Positions 24,534-33,773 of a stretch of 33,893 bases of DNA are shown piece after piece. Source of the DNA: an uncultured Clostridium sp. (lineage in GTDB: Bacteria; Bacillota; Clostridia; TANB77; CAG-508); the NCBI GenBank assembly GCA_948437895.1, contig CAOJKK010000013.1, positions 1-33,893 of the forward strand, written 5' to 3'. The notes below the pieces were generated by a model. That model was not told the DNA's origin. It saw only the letters and a list, made by a program, of their open reading frames with translations, and did no database searches. The translations under genes and the position numbers were made by a program. Within the stretch, counting starts at the first letter, position 1. Each line of letters begins with the position of its first letter.

Positions 24534-25373
24534 ATGGCTATTAAAATAGAAGTCTCTGATAGAGGTGCGGAATTAACAAGTATCAAGTTTAATGATAAAG
24601 AAATGCTACATGATGGAAAAGAATATTGGGACAGACAGTCTCCTATACTTTTTCCAACAGTAGGAAGATTAAGAGATAATAAAACCATAATTGATGATAA
24701 AGTATATGAGATACCACAACATGGATTTGCCAAAGACATGAAATTTGATTTGATAGAAGAAATAGATAATGCAAAAGTATATATGACAAAAAGTAATAGT
24801 AATACATTGGAGATGTATCCGTTTGAATTTGAGTTATATGTAGCATATATAATTCGAAATGATACATTAACTGTAAAATATAAAGTAATAAACAAAGATG
24901 AAAAAGATATGATATTTGGAATAGGTGGTCATCCAGGAATTAAACTAGATTTTCCACAAGAAGACTACTATTTTGAACTTAATAGAAAAGAAAATAGTGC
25001 AGAATTTATGGAAGTAGAAGGAAGTTATATATCAAATAGTCCTGCAAAAAACATTTTGAAAAGTAATAAGATAATAGAAATAGAAAAAGATAGTTTTGTA
25101 AATGATGCAATAATGATGAAAAAATTAAAATCAGATACAATTACATTAAAACAGAAAAAAGATAATAAAAAGATATTGAAGTTTGAATTTAAAGATTTTC
25201 CAATACTTGCAATATGGTCAATGCCAGATGCGCCATTTATGTGCTTAGAGCCATGGTTTAATTATGCAGACAGAGTAGAAGAAACTGGGTACTTTAAAGA
25301 TAAAGAAGGGATAATAACTTTAAAAGCAAAAGAAGAATTTAGTTGTAAATTTAGTATAAAGTTTTTTAAATAA
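24534..25373 (+). CDS. Aldose 1-epimerase-like sugar mutarotase (LacX type)
   Basis: The 279-residue protein belongs to the galactose mutarotase-like superfamily of beta-sandwich enzymes that equilibrate alpha- and beta-anomers of sugars. Signature pieces are VSDRGAELTSIKF at the start, the catalytic-site ILFPTVGRLRDN, YEIPQHGFAKDMKF with the His, IGGHPGIKLDF with the second His region, and CLEPWFNYADR near the end, as in the LacX/YihR branch. AGGTGAT precedes the ATG at 24534. Its natural sugar is not evident. It is followed after 13 bases by the lipid-kinase-like gene, so they may be co-transcribed. Confidence 0.9.
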   Translation: MAIKIEVSDRGAELTSIKFNDKEMLHDGKEYWDRQSPILFPTVGRLRDNKTIIDDKVYEIPQHGFAKDMKFDLIEEIDNAKVYMTKSNSNTLEMYPFEFELYVAYIIRNDTLTVKYKVINKDEKDMIFGIGGHPGIKLDFPQEDYYFELNRKENSAEFMEVEGSYISNSPAKNILKSNKIIEIEKDSFVNDAIMMKKLKSDTITLKQKKDNKKILKFEFKDFPILAIWSMPDAPFMCLEPWFNYADRVEETGYFKDKEGIITLKAKEEFSCKFSIKFFK

Positions 25374-25386
25374 AAGGAAGTAATAT

Positions 25387-26283
25387 ATGGAAAAAAATAT
25401 GTTATTAATAGTAAATCCTAAAGCTGGAAAAGGAACTATAAAAAAGAAACTACCTAAAATAATTAAGAATTTCGAAAAAAGAGGATATGAAGCTGAAACA
25501 GTGTATACAAGAATAGATTATAAACCATCTGATATCATAAAAGATAGTAATAAAGAATGGGATTTAATAGTTTGCTGTGGAGGAGACGGAACATTAAATG
25601 AACTTATAAATGCTGTCATGAAATTGGATAAAAGACCACAGATTGGATTTATACCACTTGGTACTATGAATGATTTTGCAAGAACGATAAAATTATCTAC
25701 TAAGAAAACATTCTTATCAAAGAATATAGATGAAGGAACAATTATTCCATCAGATATAGGAACATTTAATAATTCATATTTTAACTATGTTGCTGCATTT
25801 GGAGCATTCACTCCTGTTTCATATGTTACGTCACAAAAACTAAAAAGAAGATTTGGAAAGCTAGCTTACTTCATAGTAGGATTAAAGTATTTAAATAAAA
25901 TTAGAGGATATAAAATAACGATTGAGGCAGAAGGAGAAACTGTAACAGATGAATTTATATTTGGCTCTATAAGTAATTCAAAATCAATTGGAGGATTTGA
26001 GTGGTTTAAAAGAAGTGGTGTAAAGATAAATGATGGAGAATTTGAAATGCTATTTATAAAGAAACCAAATAGCATTTGGGGATATATAAAAACAATATTT
26101 GCAATATTATTTAAGAAGCATCATAAGAAACAATACTTTGAGTATTACAAATCGGACAAAATTAAAATAACATCAGAAATGGGTATACCTTGGACAATAG
26201 ATGGAGAGTTCGGAGGAAGAAGAAAAGAGGTAGAAATTAATAATATAAATATGGCAATTGAATATATAATACCAATAATGTAG
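25387..26283 (+). CDS. Diacylglycerol kinase-type lipid kinase (YegS/DgkB family)
   Basis: The 298-residue protein carries the DAGK catalytic signature: LLIVNPKAGKG at the start, the nucleotide-binding CCGGDGTLNELINAV (around residues 62-76), GFIPLGTMNDFAR with the conserved Asn-Asp-Phe-Ala, and the metal-site WTIDGEFGGRR near the C-terminus. Such enzymes phosphorylate diacylglycerol or related lipids and recycle it from membrane processes. It is 13 bases after the epimerase-like gene and has GGAAG upstream of its ATG. The exact lipid is unknown. Confidence 0.93.
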   Translation: MEKNMLLIVNPKAGKGTIKKKLPKIIKNFEKRGYEAETVYTRIDYKPSDIIKDSNKEWDLIVCCGGDGTLNELINAVMKLDKRPQIGFIPLGTMNDFARTIKLSTKKTFLSKNIDEGTIIPSDIGTFNNSYFNYVAAFGAFTPVSYVTSQKLKRRFGKLAYFIVGLKYLNKIRGYKITIEAEGETVTDEFIFGSISNSKSIGGFEWFKRSGVKINDGEFEMLFIKKPNSIWGYIKTIFAILFKKHHKKQYFEYYKSDKIKITSEMGIPWTIDGEFGGRRKEVEINNINMAIEYIIPIM

Positions 26284-26313
26284 AAAAAATAAATAAAGAA
26301 TAGGAAATATTAT

Positions 26314-27573
26314 ATGAAAAAATTAATAGTATTTTTAGTAATTTTAATAATTATTGCATCAGTTGGAGCCGGGGGATATTTTATATATCAAAAAAATAAA
26401 CCAGTAGATCCATTTGAATTAGAATGGGTAAGAATTTATTATGACTATATGAGAGAAAACCATGAAAATTTAAAAGTAAATCAGAATGGTTTGAAATATT
26501 ACCGTGAAAATGAAAAGATTGAGTTTAGTGAAATTGAAAATATTAAAAATCCAGTAATGCTATATAATTACAAGGAATTAGGTGTTAGCTTTACAAATAT
26601 ATTTTATATAGATAATGATAATTCAGTAAAGATGCTTAAGTCATTTAAAAAAGATTTTGATGTTGTATATTTATATGATGTTGAAGAACAAAAATATGAA
26701 TATTATGCTGAAGAAGCATATAACGATAAAAACAATTATACAAAGATTTCAGAAAGTATAAAAGCAAATGAAGAGCAAAAGAATGAAGAAGCAGAAAACA
26801 GTAGTAATATACTTACATTTGGAATAGAAGAAAAAGAATCTGTTACTACATTAGATGGACAAGTTCTTGAGATTTCTAAATTTGACCAGAAGTTTATAAA
26901 AACAACTGTGGTAGAAGATAACTGGAAAGACATTAATTTTGATAATTATGAAGATGGAATAAAAAAGGATTTTTCTACAGCAGTAAGAAAAATGGAAAAA
27001 ATGCTAACTGAAGATGTGAAAGAAGAAGTGAGTGAAAAAGAAGCAGAGATTAAAGATACAAAAGAAAGTATGATAAGAGCAATACAAGAAATAGAGCAAA
27101 AGCAAAGAGAAGAGGAAGAAAGAAGAATTGCTGAGGAAGAGGCTAGAAAAAAAGCCGAAGAGGAAGCTAAGAAGAAGGAAGAGGAAGAAGCAAAAAAGAA
27201 AGCTGAAGAAGAAGCTAAAAAAAGAGAAGAAGAACAAAATGCACAAAGACAAGAAACACAAGCTGGAAATAGGAACGGAAATTATACATTAAAATACGGA
27301 ACATATAAAGGAACAGATTATTGGGATGTAAATGATCCATTAAGTAAATATGAAATAACAATTGTATTAAAAGAAGACGGAACATATACACAAACAAAGC
27401 TGATTACAGTAGCTGGAATAACAGAGAATTACTCTGGAAAGTTTTATTTAAGTAACGTACAAGGCATAGGAACATATATAACATTTAGTGCTAATGAGGA
27501 AGCGTATAGAATAACAGGAAACAATCAATTTACTAGTGAAACAGGAGCAGTAATAAAATATATAGAAAATTAA
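26314..27573 (+). CDS. Membrane-anchored protein with a Glu/Lys-rich helix
   Basis: The 419-residue product has an N-terminal hydrophobic anchor (residues 3-23: KLIVFLVILIIIASVGAGGYF), an extracytoplasmic domain of about 230 residues, then a low-complexity helix (about 250-310) of EEEAKKKAEEE repeats that probably forms a long rod, and a C-terminal beta domain of about 100 residues (NYTLKYGTYKGTDYW...EDGTYTQTK). I recognise no family. The rod between two folded domains suggests a surface or envelope protein that spans some distance. It is 30 bases after the lipid-kinase-like gene. No in-frame CGG is present. Confidence 0.85.
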   Translation: MKKLIVFLVILIIIASVGAGGYFIYQKNKPVDPFELEWVRIYYDYMRENHENLKVNQNGLKYYRENEKIEFSEIENIKNPVMLYNYKELGVSFTNIFYIDNDNSVKMLKSFKKDFDVVYLYDVEEQKYEYYAEEAYNDKNNYTKISESIKANEEQKNEEAENSSNILTFGIEEKESVTTLDGQVLEISKFDQKFIKTTVVEDNWKDINFDNYEDGIKKDFSTAVRKMEKMLTEDVKEEVSEKEAEIKDTKESMIRAIQEIEQKQREEEERRIAEEEARKKAEEEAKKKEEEEAKKKAEEEAKKREEEQNAQRQETQAGNRNGNYTLKYGTYKGTDYWDVNDPLSKYEITIVLKEDGTYTQTKLITVAGITENYSGKFYLSNVQGIGTYITFSANEEAYRITGNNQFTSETGAVIKYIEN

Positions 27574-27576
27574 AAG

Positions 27577-27612
27577 AAAAGTGCCCCTTAAGATTTCTTA
27601 GGGGGGAGCTTT
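27577..27612 (+). terminator. Terminator before the pyrimidine operon
   Basis: GCCCC-T-TAAG pairs with CTTA-GGGG, and AAAG pairs with CTTT. There is only a short T-run, so strength is uncertain. Confidence 0.75.
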
Positions 27613-27635
27613 ACTTAAAAAAATATAAAAAACTA

Positions 27636-27665
27636 TTGCAATATATATTCAGTATTTGCTATAAT
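27636..27665 (+). promoter_or_regulatory. Promoter of the carAB-pyrBI operon
   Basis: TTGCAA (27636-27641), 18-base spacer, extended -10 TGC-TATAAT (TATAAT at 27660-27665). The transcript should start near 27672, about 30 bases before the leader ORF. Confidence 0.8.
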
Positions 27666-27701
27666 ATTAAAAGTGTAAAATAAGTAAAAAGAGGTAGAAA
27701 A

Positions 27702-27785
27702 ATGAAAAACTATGTAAGAAAAGCTAATTTAATATCATTTGCGAATGTTTTCTTAATAGTTGTTTTATTTTCATTTATATTTTAA
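27702..27785 (+). CDS. 27-residue U-rich leader peptide of the pyrimidine operon
   Basis: A short frame has its own ribosome binding site (GAGGT at 27691-27695, 6 bases from the ATG) and encodes 27 residues, hydrophobic at the end (VFLIVVLFSFIF). The second half of the frame is U-rich in RNA (GTTTTCTTAATAG, GTTTTATTTTCATTTATATTTT). The stop codon TAA (27783-27785) overlaps the 5' arm of an intrinsic terminator by two bases, so a terminating ribosome would block the hairpin. The layout is that of the leader peptide of Escherichia coli pyrBI, where UTP-dependent pausing decides termination. It could instead be a free-standing small membrane peptide. It is too short for most gene finders. Confidence 0.7.
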   Translation: MKNYVRKANLISFANVFLIVVLFSFIF

Positions 27786-27813
27786 TAAGGACTTTTGTTC
27801 CTTATTTTTTTTT
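27784..27813 (+). terminator. Attenuator terminator upstream of carA
   Basis: AATAAGGA (27784-27791) pairs with TCCTTATT (27799-27806), followed by U run 27805-27813. It lies between the leader ORF and carA, so readthrough is needed for operon expression. Confidence 0.85.
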
Positions 27814-27854
27814 GCCAGTTTAATTATATAATAAATTAGGAAAGGATGAAAAAA

Positions 27855-28940
27855 ATGAAAGACTTTAACAAAAAGATAGTACTAGAAGATGGAGAAGAAT
27901 ATTTAGGATATGGATTTGGTGCAGATGTTGAAGCAATATGTGAAATAGTATTTAATACATCTATGGTAGGATACCAAGAAATTGTTTCAGACCCATCATA
28001 TACATATCAAATGGTAGTTATGACATATCCACTAATCGGAAACTATGGAATAACAGATGATGATTATGAAACAAAACAACCAACAATTGGAGGATTAATT
28101 GTAAGGGAATATAATGACTTACCAAGTAACTTTAGATATACAAAAACATTATCAGAATACTTAGAAGAAAATAATATACCAGGAATATCAGGAGTGGATA
28201 CAAGAAAGATTACAAGATCTATTAGAGAAAAAGGAAGTAGAAAAGTAATAATAACTGATATAACTACAAGTAAAGAAGAAGCTTTAGAAAAATTAAAAAA
28301 TCATACAATACCAAAAGATGCAGTTGCAAAAGTAAGCTGTAAAAAGAAATGGTATTCAAGAACAGCAAACGCTAAATACAATATTGTTGCGGTAGATTGT
28401 GGAATAAAGCTAAATATAATAAGAAGCTTAAATAAAAGAGGATGTAATGTAACAGTAGTACCATATAACACACCATATGAAAAAATAGTAGATTTAAAAC
28501 CGGATGGAATATTCTTATCAAATGGACCTGGGGATCCAGAAGATGTAACAGAAGTAATAGAATTAGTAAAAAAACTTAAAGGTAAATATCCGATATTTGG
28601 AATATGTTTAGGACATCAAATGATATCTTTAGCATATGGAGCAAAAACATATAAATTAAAATTTGGACATAGAGGTGGAAATCATCCAGTACTAAATTTA
28701 AAAACAGATAAGATAGAAATTACAAGTCAAAACCACAGCTATGCAGTAAAAGAAGAAACTCTAAAAGGAACAGGATTAGAAGCAACACATAAGAACATAT
28801 TAGATAATACAATTGAAGGTGTAGAATGCAAAAAAGATAAAGTATTCAGTGTTCAATACCATCCAGAAAGTGCACCAGGACCACAAGACAGTAGCTATCT
28901 ATTTGATCAGTTTATAGACTTAATGAAAGGAGATAAATAA
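27855..28940 (+). CDS. carA: Carbamoyl-phosphate synthase small subunit
   Basis: CarA hydrolyses glutamine and channels ammonia to CarB. The 361-residue protein has the N-terminal domain ([35 protein letters not shown]) and the class I glutamine amidotransferase domain: [27 protein letters not shown] with the nucleophilic Cys, and [16 protein letters not shown] with the catalytic His/Glu. I use ATG 27855; the ATG at 27846 lies directly on the AGGAAAGG ribosome binding site. It is the first gene of the operon, under the attenuator at 27784, and ends one base before the carB ATG. Confidence 0.95.
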   Translation: MKDFNKKIVLEDGEEYLGYGFGADVEAICEIVFNTSMVGYQEIVSDPSYTYQMVVMTYPLIGNYGITDDDYETKQPTIGGLIVREYNDLPSNFRYTKTLSEYLEENNIPGISGVDTRKITRSIREKGSRKVIITDITTSKEEALEKLKNHTIPKDAVAKVSCKKKWYSRTANAKYNIVAVDCGIKLNIIRSLNKRGCNVTVVPYNTPYEKIVDLKPDGIFLSNGPGDPEDVTEVIELVKKLKGKYPIFGICLGHQMISLAYGAKTYKLKFGHRGGNHPVLNLKTDKIEITSQNHSYAVKEETLKGTGLEATHKNILDNTIEGVECKKDKVFSVQYHPESAPGPQDSSYLFDQFIDLMKGDK

Positions 28941-28941
28941 A

Positions 28942-31900
28942 ATGCCAAAAAGAAAAGATATAAAAAGTGTATTAGTAATAGGATCTGGTCCAATAGTAAT
29001 AGGACAAGCTGCAGAATTTGATTATGCAGGAACACAAGCTTGTTTAGCATTAAAAGAAGAAGGATATAAAGTAATACTTGTAAACTCAAACCCAGCAACA
29101 ATAATGACAGATATAACTATTGCAGATAAAGTATATATGGAACCATTAACACTAGAATATGTTGCAAAAATAATAAGATATGAAAGACCTGATGCAATAC
29201 TTCCAGGAATAGGCGGACAAACAGGGTTAAATATAGCAATGCAATTATACAAAAAAGGTGTATTGCAAGAATGCCAAGTAGAACTTCTTGGAACAAGTAG
29301 TGAAAGTATAGAACGTGCAGAAGATAGAGAGTTATTTAAAAAACTATGTGAAGAATTAGGAGAACCAGTATTAGAATCAATAATTGCGCACTCAATAGAA
29401 GAAGGATTAGAAGCAGCTCAAGCAATAGGCTATCCAGTAGTATTAAGACCAGCATTTACTTTAGGAGGAACAGGCGGAGGATTTGCAGATGATGATGAAG
29501 AGTTAAAAGAACTTATTAAACATGCATTAAAACTTTCTCCAGTAAACCAAGTGCTAGTAGAAAAAAGTATAAAAGGATATAAAGAAATAGAATATGAAGT
29601 AATAAGAGATGCAAATGATACAGCAATAACTGTATGTAACATGGAAAATTTAGACCCAGTTGGAGTTCATACAGGTGATTCAATTGTAGTTGCGCCAAGT
29701 CAAACTTTAACAAATAAAGAATATCATCTATTAAGAGATAGTGCGTTAAAGATAATAAGAGCATTAAAAATAGAAGGTGGATGTAATGTTCAATTTGCAT
29801 TAGACCCTCACTCATTTAAATATTATTTAATAGAAGTAAATCCAAGGGTATCACGTTCATCAGCATTAGCATCAAAAGCAAGTGGATATCCAATAGCTAG
29901 AGTATCTGCTAAAATTGCAGTAGGAATGAGATTAGATGAGATTCAAATTGCAAATACACCAGCAAGTTTTGAGCCAACACTTGACTATGTTGTATCTAAA
30001 GTTGCAAGATTTCCATTTGATAAATTTGTACTTGCTTCAAATAAATTAAGTACTCAAATGAAAGCAACTGGTGAAGTAATGAGTGTTGGAAGAACGCTTG
30101 AAGAAAGTTTACTTAAAGCTATAAGATCACTAGAAATAGGTGTATGCCATATTCATATGAATAAATTTGACAGTTTTGAAACAGAAGAATTAATGAAATA
30201 TATAAAAGATGGAACAGATGATAGAATATATGGGGTAGCAGAACTTATAAGAAGAAATACAGATTTAGGTTTAATAAATAATACAACAAAAATAGATATG
30301 TTCTTCCTAGAGAAAATTAAAAACATTGTAAAGATGGAAAATAAGCTTAAAGAAAATGTTGGAGATATAGAAGTATTAAAACAAGCTAAAAAAATGGGAT
30401 TTAGTGATAAATATATTGCTTTAGCTTGGAACAAAACAGAAGAAGAGCTATATCTATTAAGAAAAAAAGAAAATATTTATCCAGTATACAAAATGATAGA
30501 TACATGTGCTAGCGAGTTTGAAAGCTATGTACCATATTTCTATTCTACATATGAAGAAGAAAATGAATCAATTGTAAGTGATAAAAAGAAAATCATTGTT
30601 TTAGGAGCAGGACCAATAAGAATAGGACAAGGTGTTGAATTTGATTATTCAACAGTACATGCTGTAAAAACAATAAAAGAAGCTGGATATGAAGCAATAA
30701 TAATTAATAATAATCCAGAGACTGTATCTACAGATTACACAACAAGCGATAAGCTATACTTTGAACCATTAACAGTAGAAGATGTAATGAATATAATTGA
30801 CCTAGAAAAACCAGAAGGTGTTGTGGCAAGTCTTGGAGGACAAACAGCAATAAATCTTGCTGGTCCACTTTCAAAACTAGGAGTAAAACTAGTAGGAACA
30901 GATGTAGTAGCAATTGAGAGAGCAGAAAACAGAGATAGTTTTGAAAAAGTTATGGAAGAGTTAAAATTATTACAACCTAAAGGACAAGCAGTAACTAATA
31001 TAAAAGATGGAATAAGAGTAGCGGAAGAAATAGGATACCCAGTTCTTGTAAGACCAAGTTATGTATTGGGTGGAAGAGCAATGCAAATAGTTTCAGACAG
31101 AAAAGCACTAGAGAAATATTTAAAAACAGCAGTTGAAATAAATACAGAGCAACCAGTACTAGTAGATAAATATATAACAGGTAAAGAACTAGAAATAGAT
31201 GCCGTATGTGATGGAAAAGATGTATTTGTACCAGGTATAATGGAACATGTTGAAAAGACTGGTATACACTCAGGAGATAGTATTAGTATTTATCCAACAT
31301 TTAGTGTAAGTGAAAAAGTAAAACAAACAATATTAGACTATACAGTTAAGTTAGGATTAGGTATTGGAATTGTGGGATTATATAATATACAATTTATAGT
31401 AGACAAAGAAGAAAATGTATATGTAATAGAGGTAAACCCAAGATCTTCAAGAACAGTACCATTCATATCAAAAGCGACAGGATATTTCTTAGCTGATATA
31501 GGAACACTTGTAATGCTTGGAAAAACCTTAAAAGATCAAGGAATAAATGAAGTATATCCAAAGGAAAAAGAAAAATGGTATGTAAAAGCACCAGCATTCT
31601 CATTCTCTAAATTAAATGGAATGGATACATATTTATCACCTGAAATGAAATCAACTGGTGAAGCAATAGGATATGATACAAAATTAACAAGAGCATTATA
31701 TAAAGCACTTCAATCATCAGGAATGAATTTAGCAAACTATGGAACAATTTTAGTTACAATAGCAGATAAAGATAAAGAAGAAGCACTTCCACTAATCAGA
31801 AGATTCTATAACTTAGGATTTAATATAGAAGCAACGAAAGGAACAGCAGCTTTCTTAAAAGAACATGGAATAAGAACAAGAGTTAAAAAGAAAATAAGTG

Positions 31901-32121
31901 AAGGTAGCGAAGAAATCCTAGAATCAATGAGAAAAGGATATGTTAATTATGTAATAAGTACAAGAGATGTAGATGCAATAGATCAAGAAACAGATGGAAC
32001 TATTATAAGAAGATGTGCAGTAGAAAACAACATTGCAATGTTCACAGCACTTGACACAGTAAGAGTATTATTAGATGTATTAGAAGAAATTACACTTTGT
32101 ATATCAACAATAGATGAATAA
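28942..32121 (+). CDS. carB: Carbamoyl-phosphate synthase large subunit
   Basis: CarB makes carbamoyl phosphate from bicarbonate, ammonia and two ATP. The 1059-residue length is typical. The two ATP-grasp halves are each visible: [22 protein letters not shown] at the start and [22 protein letters not shown] at about residue 552, each with [15 protein letters not shown] or [15 protein letters not shown] and a [17 protein letters not shown] or [18 protein letters not shown] motif. The C-terminal MGS-like domain ([25 protein letters not shown]) carries the allosteric site. It follows carA by one base. The third copy of the hairpin element begins within its stop codon. Confidence 0.97.
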   Translation: MPKRKDIKSVLVIGSGPIVIGQAAEFDYAGTQACLALKEEGYKVILVNSNPATIMTDITIADKVYMEPLTLEYVAKIIRYERPDAILPGIGGQTGLNIAMQLYKKGVLQECQVELLGTSSESIERAEDRELFKKLCEELGEPVLESIIAHSIEEGLEAAQAIGYPVVLRPAFTLGGTGGGFADDDEELKELIKHALKLSPVNQVLVEKSIKGYKEIEYEVIRDANDTAITVCNMENLDPVGVHTGDSIVVAPSQTLTNKEYHLLRDSALKIIRALKIEGGCNVQFALDPHSFKYYLIEVNPRVSRSSALASKASGYPIARVSAKIAVGMRLDEIQIANTPASFEPTLDYVVSKVARFPFDKFVLASNKLSTQMKATGEVMSVGRTLEESLLKAIRSLEIGVCHIHMNKFDSFETEELMKYIKDGTDDRIYGVAELIRRNTDLGLINNTTKIDMFFLEKIKNIVKMENKLKENVGDIEVLKQAKKMGFSDKYIALAWNKTEEELYLLRKKENIYPVYKMIDTCASEFESYVPYFYSTYEEENESIVSDKKKIIVLGAGPIRIGQGVEFDYSTVHAVKTIKEAGYEAIIINNNPETVSTDYTTSDKLYFEPLTVEDVMNIIDLEKPEGVVASLGGQTAINLAGPLSKLGVKLVGTDVVAIERAENRDSFEKVMEELKLLQPKGQAVTNIKDGIRVAEEIGYPVLVRPSYVLGGRAMQIVSDRKALEKYLKTAVEINTEQPVLVDKYITGKELEIDAVCDGKDVFVPGIMEHVEKTGIHSGDSISIYPTFSVSEKVKQTILDYTVKLGLGIGIVGLYNIQFIVDKEENVYVIEVNPRSSRTVPFISKATGYFLADIGTLVMLGKTLKDQGINEVYPKEKEKWYVKAPAFSFSKLNGMDTYLSPEMKSTGEAIGYDTKLTRALYKALQSSGMNLANYGTILVTIADKDKEEALPLIRRFYNLGFNIEATKGTAAFLKEHGIRTRVKKKISEGSEEILESMRKGYVNYVISTRDVDAIDQETDGTIIRRCAVENNIAMFTALDTVRVLLDVLEEITLCISTIDE

Positions 32122-32165
32122 ACAAAAGGGGACACTCCAGAGTGCACGGCAGACCCATTTTGTTT
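32120..32165 (+). repeat. Stop-codon-abutting hairpin element, copy 3 (carB/pyrB)
   Basis: AAACAAAA and GGG (32120-32131) pair with CCC-A-TTTTGTTT (32154-32165), one G-A mismatch. The cap (ACACTCCAGAG, CACGGCAGA) is identical to copy 1. GTTTCAAA overlaps the end, as in copy 1. The 5' arm starts inside the carB stop codon. Confidence 0.85.
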
Positions 32166-32194
32166 CAAATATAAAATTATGGGAGGAGAATATA

Positions 32195-33109
32195 ATGAAA
32201 CATTTAATTGATATAACGGACTTAAATGTAGAAGAAATTAATGATTTAATAGAAACTGCGAAGGACATAATGGAAAATAAAGAAAAATATTCAGAAAAAT
32301 GCAAAAATAAAATACTAGCTACATTATTTTTTGAACCAAGTACTAGAACAAGACTAAGTTTTGAATCTGCAATGTTAGGACTTGGTGGAAATGTAATAGG
32401 ATTTTCATCTGCAATGAATAGCTCTACATCTAAAGGTGAAACTGTATCAGATACAGTAAGAACTGTAGGATGCTATTCTGATATTATTGCTATGAGACAT
32501 CCAAAAGAAGGAGCTCCAATGCTAGTAAGTGAGTCTTCAAGTGTTCCTGTTATAAATGCAGGAGATGGAGGGCATAACCATCCAACACAAACGCTAACAG
32601 ATTTATTAACTATAAGTAAAGAAAAAGGTAGACTTTCTGATTTAACAATTGGACTATGTGGAGACTTAAAATTTGGAAGAACTGTACATTCATTAATAAC
32701 TGCAATGTCAAGATACAAAAATATTAAATTTGTGTTAATATCACCAAACGAATTAAAAATACCAGACTATATAAAAGAAGAAAAACTAAAAAAGAATAAT
32801 ATAGAATTTATAGAAACGCAAGATATAGAAGAATATATAGATAAATTAGATGTTTTATACATGACAAGAGTTCAAAGAGAAAGATTCTTCAATGAAGCAG
32901 ATTATATAAGATTAAAGGACTACTATATATTAACTTTAGATAAACTAGAAAATGCTAAAAAGGATTTATCAATACTTCATCCACTTCCAAGAGTAAATGA
33001 GATAGCAAAAGAAGTAGATGATGATCCAAGAGCTTGCTATTTTAAACAAGTAGAATATGGAAGATATATTAGAATGGCATTAATATTGAAATTGTTGGAG
33101 GTTAAATAA
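32195..33109 (+). CDS. pyrB: Aspartate carbamoyltransferase catalytic chain
   Basis: PyrB joins carbamoyl phosphate and aspartate, the committed step of pyrimidine synthesis. The 304-residue protein has the carbamoyl-phosphate loop [21 protein letters not shown] (the STRT is diagnostic), [29 protein letters not shown] and HPLPRVNEI. The start at 32195 follows GGGAGGAG; an upstream in-frame start at 32114 runs through the hairpin element and is not used. It is coupled to pyrI by a one-base overlap. Confidence 0.96.
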   Translation: MKHLIDITDLNVEEINDLIETAKDIMENKEKYSEKCKNKILATLFFEPSTRTRLSFESAMLGLGGNVIGFSSAMNSSTSKGETVSDTVRTVGCYSDIIAMRHPKEGAPMLVSESSSVPVINAGDGGHNHPTQTLTDLLTISKEKGRLSDLTIGLCGDLKFGRTVHSLITAMSRYKNIKFVLISPNELKIPDYIKEEKLKKNNIEFIETQDIEEYIDKLDVLYMTRVQRERFFNEADYIRLKDYYILTLDKLENAKKDLSILHPLPRVNEIAKEVDDDPRACYFKQVEYGRYIRMALILKLLEVK

Positions 33110-33528
33110 TGAATATAGATAGTATTAGTAATGGTATTGTAATAGATCATATAGAAGCTGGAAAAAGCATGGAAATATATAAATACTTAGGTTTAGAAAA
33201 CTTAGATTGTTCTGTAGCGATAATTAAAAATGTAAAAAGTAAGAAATCTGAAAAAAAAGATATAATAAAGATTGATAGTGATATAGATATTAATATGGAC
33301 ATTTTGGGATATATAGATACTAATATCACAGTAAATGTAATTAAAGATGGAAAGATAATAAAAAAGACACATATGGAGCTTCCTGAGAAACTAATTAACA
33401 TAGTAAAATGCAAGAATCCTAGATGCATAACTTCAGCAGAACAAGATATAGATCAAATATTTGAATTAAAAGATAGAGAAAACAAAATATATAGATGTAA
33501 ATATTGTGAAGCTCAAGCAAAAAAATAA
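33109..33528 (+). CDS. pyrI: Aspartate carbamoyltransferase regulatory chain
   Basis: PyrI binds CTP/ATP and zinc and makes PyrB allosteric. The 139-residue protein has the allosteric domain start SISNGIVIDHIEAGKSMEIYKYLGL and the zinc domain with CKNPRC and CKYC (four Cys, C-x4-C and C-x2-C) in the order expected. PyrI is present in only some Firmicutes, so the enzyme here is of the regulated class B type. Its ATG overlaps the pyrB stop by one base. The operon ends with the hairpin region at 33533. Confidence 0.95.
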   Translation: MNIDSISNGIVIDHIEAGKSMEIYKYLGLENLDCSVAIIKNVKSKKSEKKDIIKIDSDIDINMDILGYIDTNITVNVIKDGKIIKKTHMELPEKLINIVKCKNPRCITSAEQDIDQIFELKDRENKIYRCKYCEAQAKK

Positions 33529-33532
33529 GAAA

Positions 33533-33595
33533 GGCATTTTGCTTTGATGCCCTCCGAAGCAAGTGCAAAATAAATGCCACTCGCTTTGCTCGGGC
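33533..33595 (+). repeat. GC-rich alternative hairpins after pyrI
   Basis: GGCAT (33533-33537) can pair with ATGCC (33547-33551), or GCCCTCCGAAGCAAGTG (33549-33565) can pair imperfectly with CACTCGCTTTGCTCGGGC (33578-33595). The two share bases, so only one forms. No open frame; it may be an end-of-operon hairpin or a dispersed element whose other copies are outside this window. Confidence 0.55.
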
Positions 33596-33617
33596 GTATT
33601 AAGGTAGCCTAACCTTG

Positions 33618-33674
33618 TTGTATACGGAAAAATCTTAAATTAGGTCAAGATAAAAGTCGATTTTTCCTATACAA
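33618..33674 (+). other. Long imperfect hairpin between pyrI and the rRNA-type promoter
   Basis: TTGTATA-c-GGAAAAATC pairs with GATTTTTCC-TATACAA (16 bp with one bulge) around a 24-base loop. No U-run follows. The 33529-33893 stretch holds no gene; this hairpin, the terminator and the promoter account for most of it. Confidence 0.6.
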
Positions 33675-33718
33675 TAGTAAAATAAAACAATGCCTCAAAA
33701 TGGCTTAAAATCAAGGAG

Positions 33719-33753
33719 AAAATTGCAGGAAAAAATTTCTTGCAATTTTTTTT
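33719..33753 (+). terminator. Intrinsic terminator before the rRNA-type promoter
   Basis: AAAATTGCA pairs with TGCAATTTT, GAAA with TTTC inside, and a long T-run follows. Confidence 0.88.
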
Positions 33754-33773
33754 AATTTTTTTCAAAAAAAGTG

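Noticed and set aside
27004..27261. Minus-strand open frame opposite the Glu/Lys-rich gene
   Set aside because: It is the Phe/Leu/Ser-rich shadow of a low-complexity Glu/Lys coding region and has no ribosome binding site.
27672..27854. PyrR-binding attenuator ahead of carA
   Set aside because: I see no PyrR-type hairpin motif or antiterminator; the leader ORF model explains the layout better.
32114..32194. N-terminal extension of PyrB from 32114
   Set aside because: The extension would translate the dispersed hairpin element and is not conserved; GGGAGGAG supports ATG 32195.
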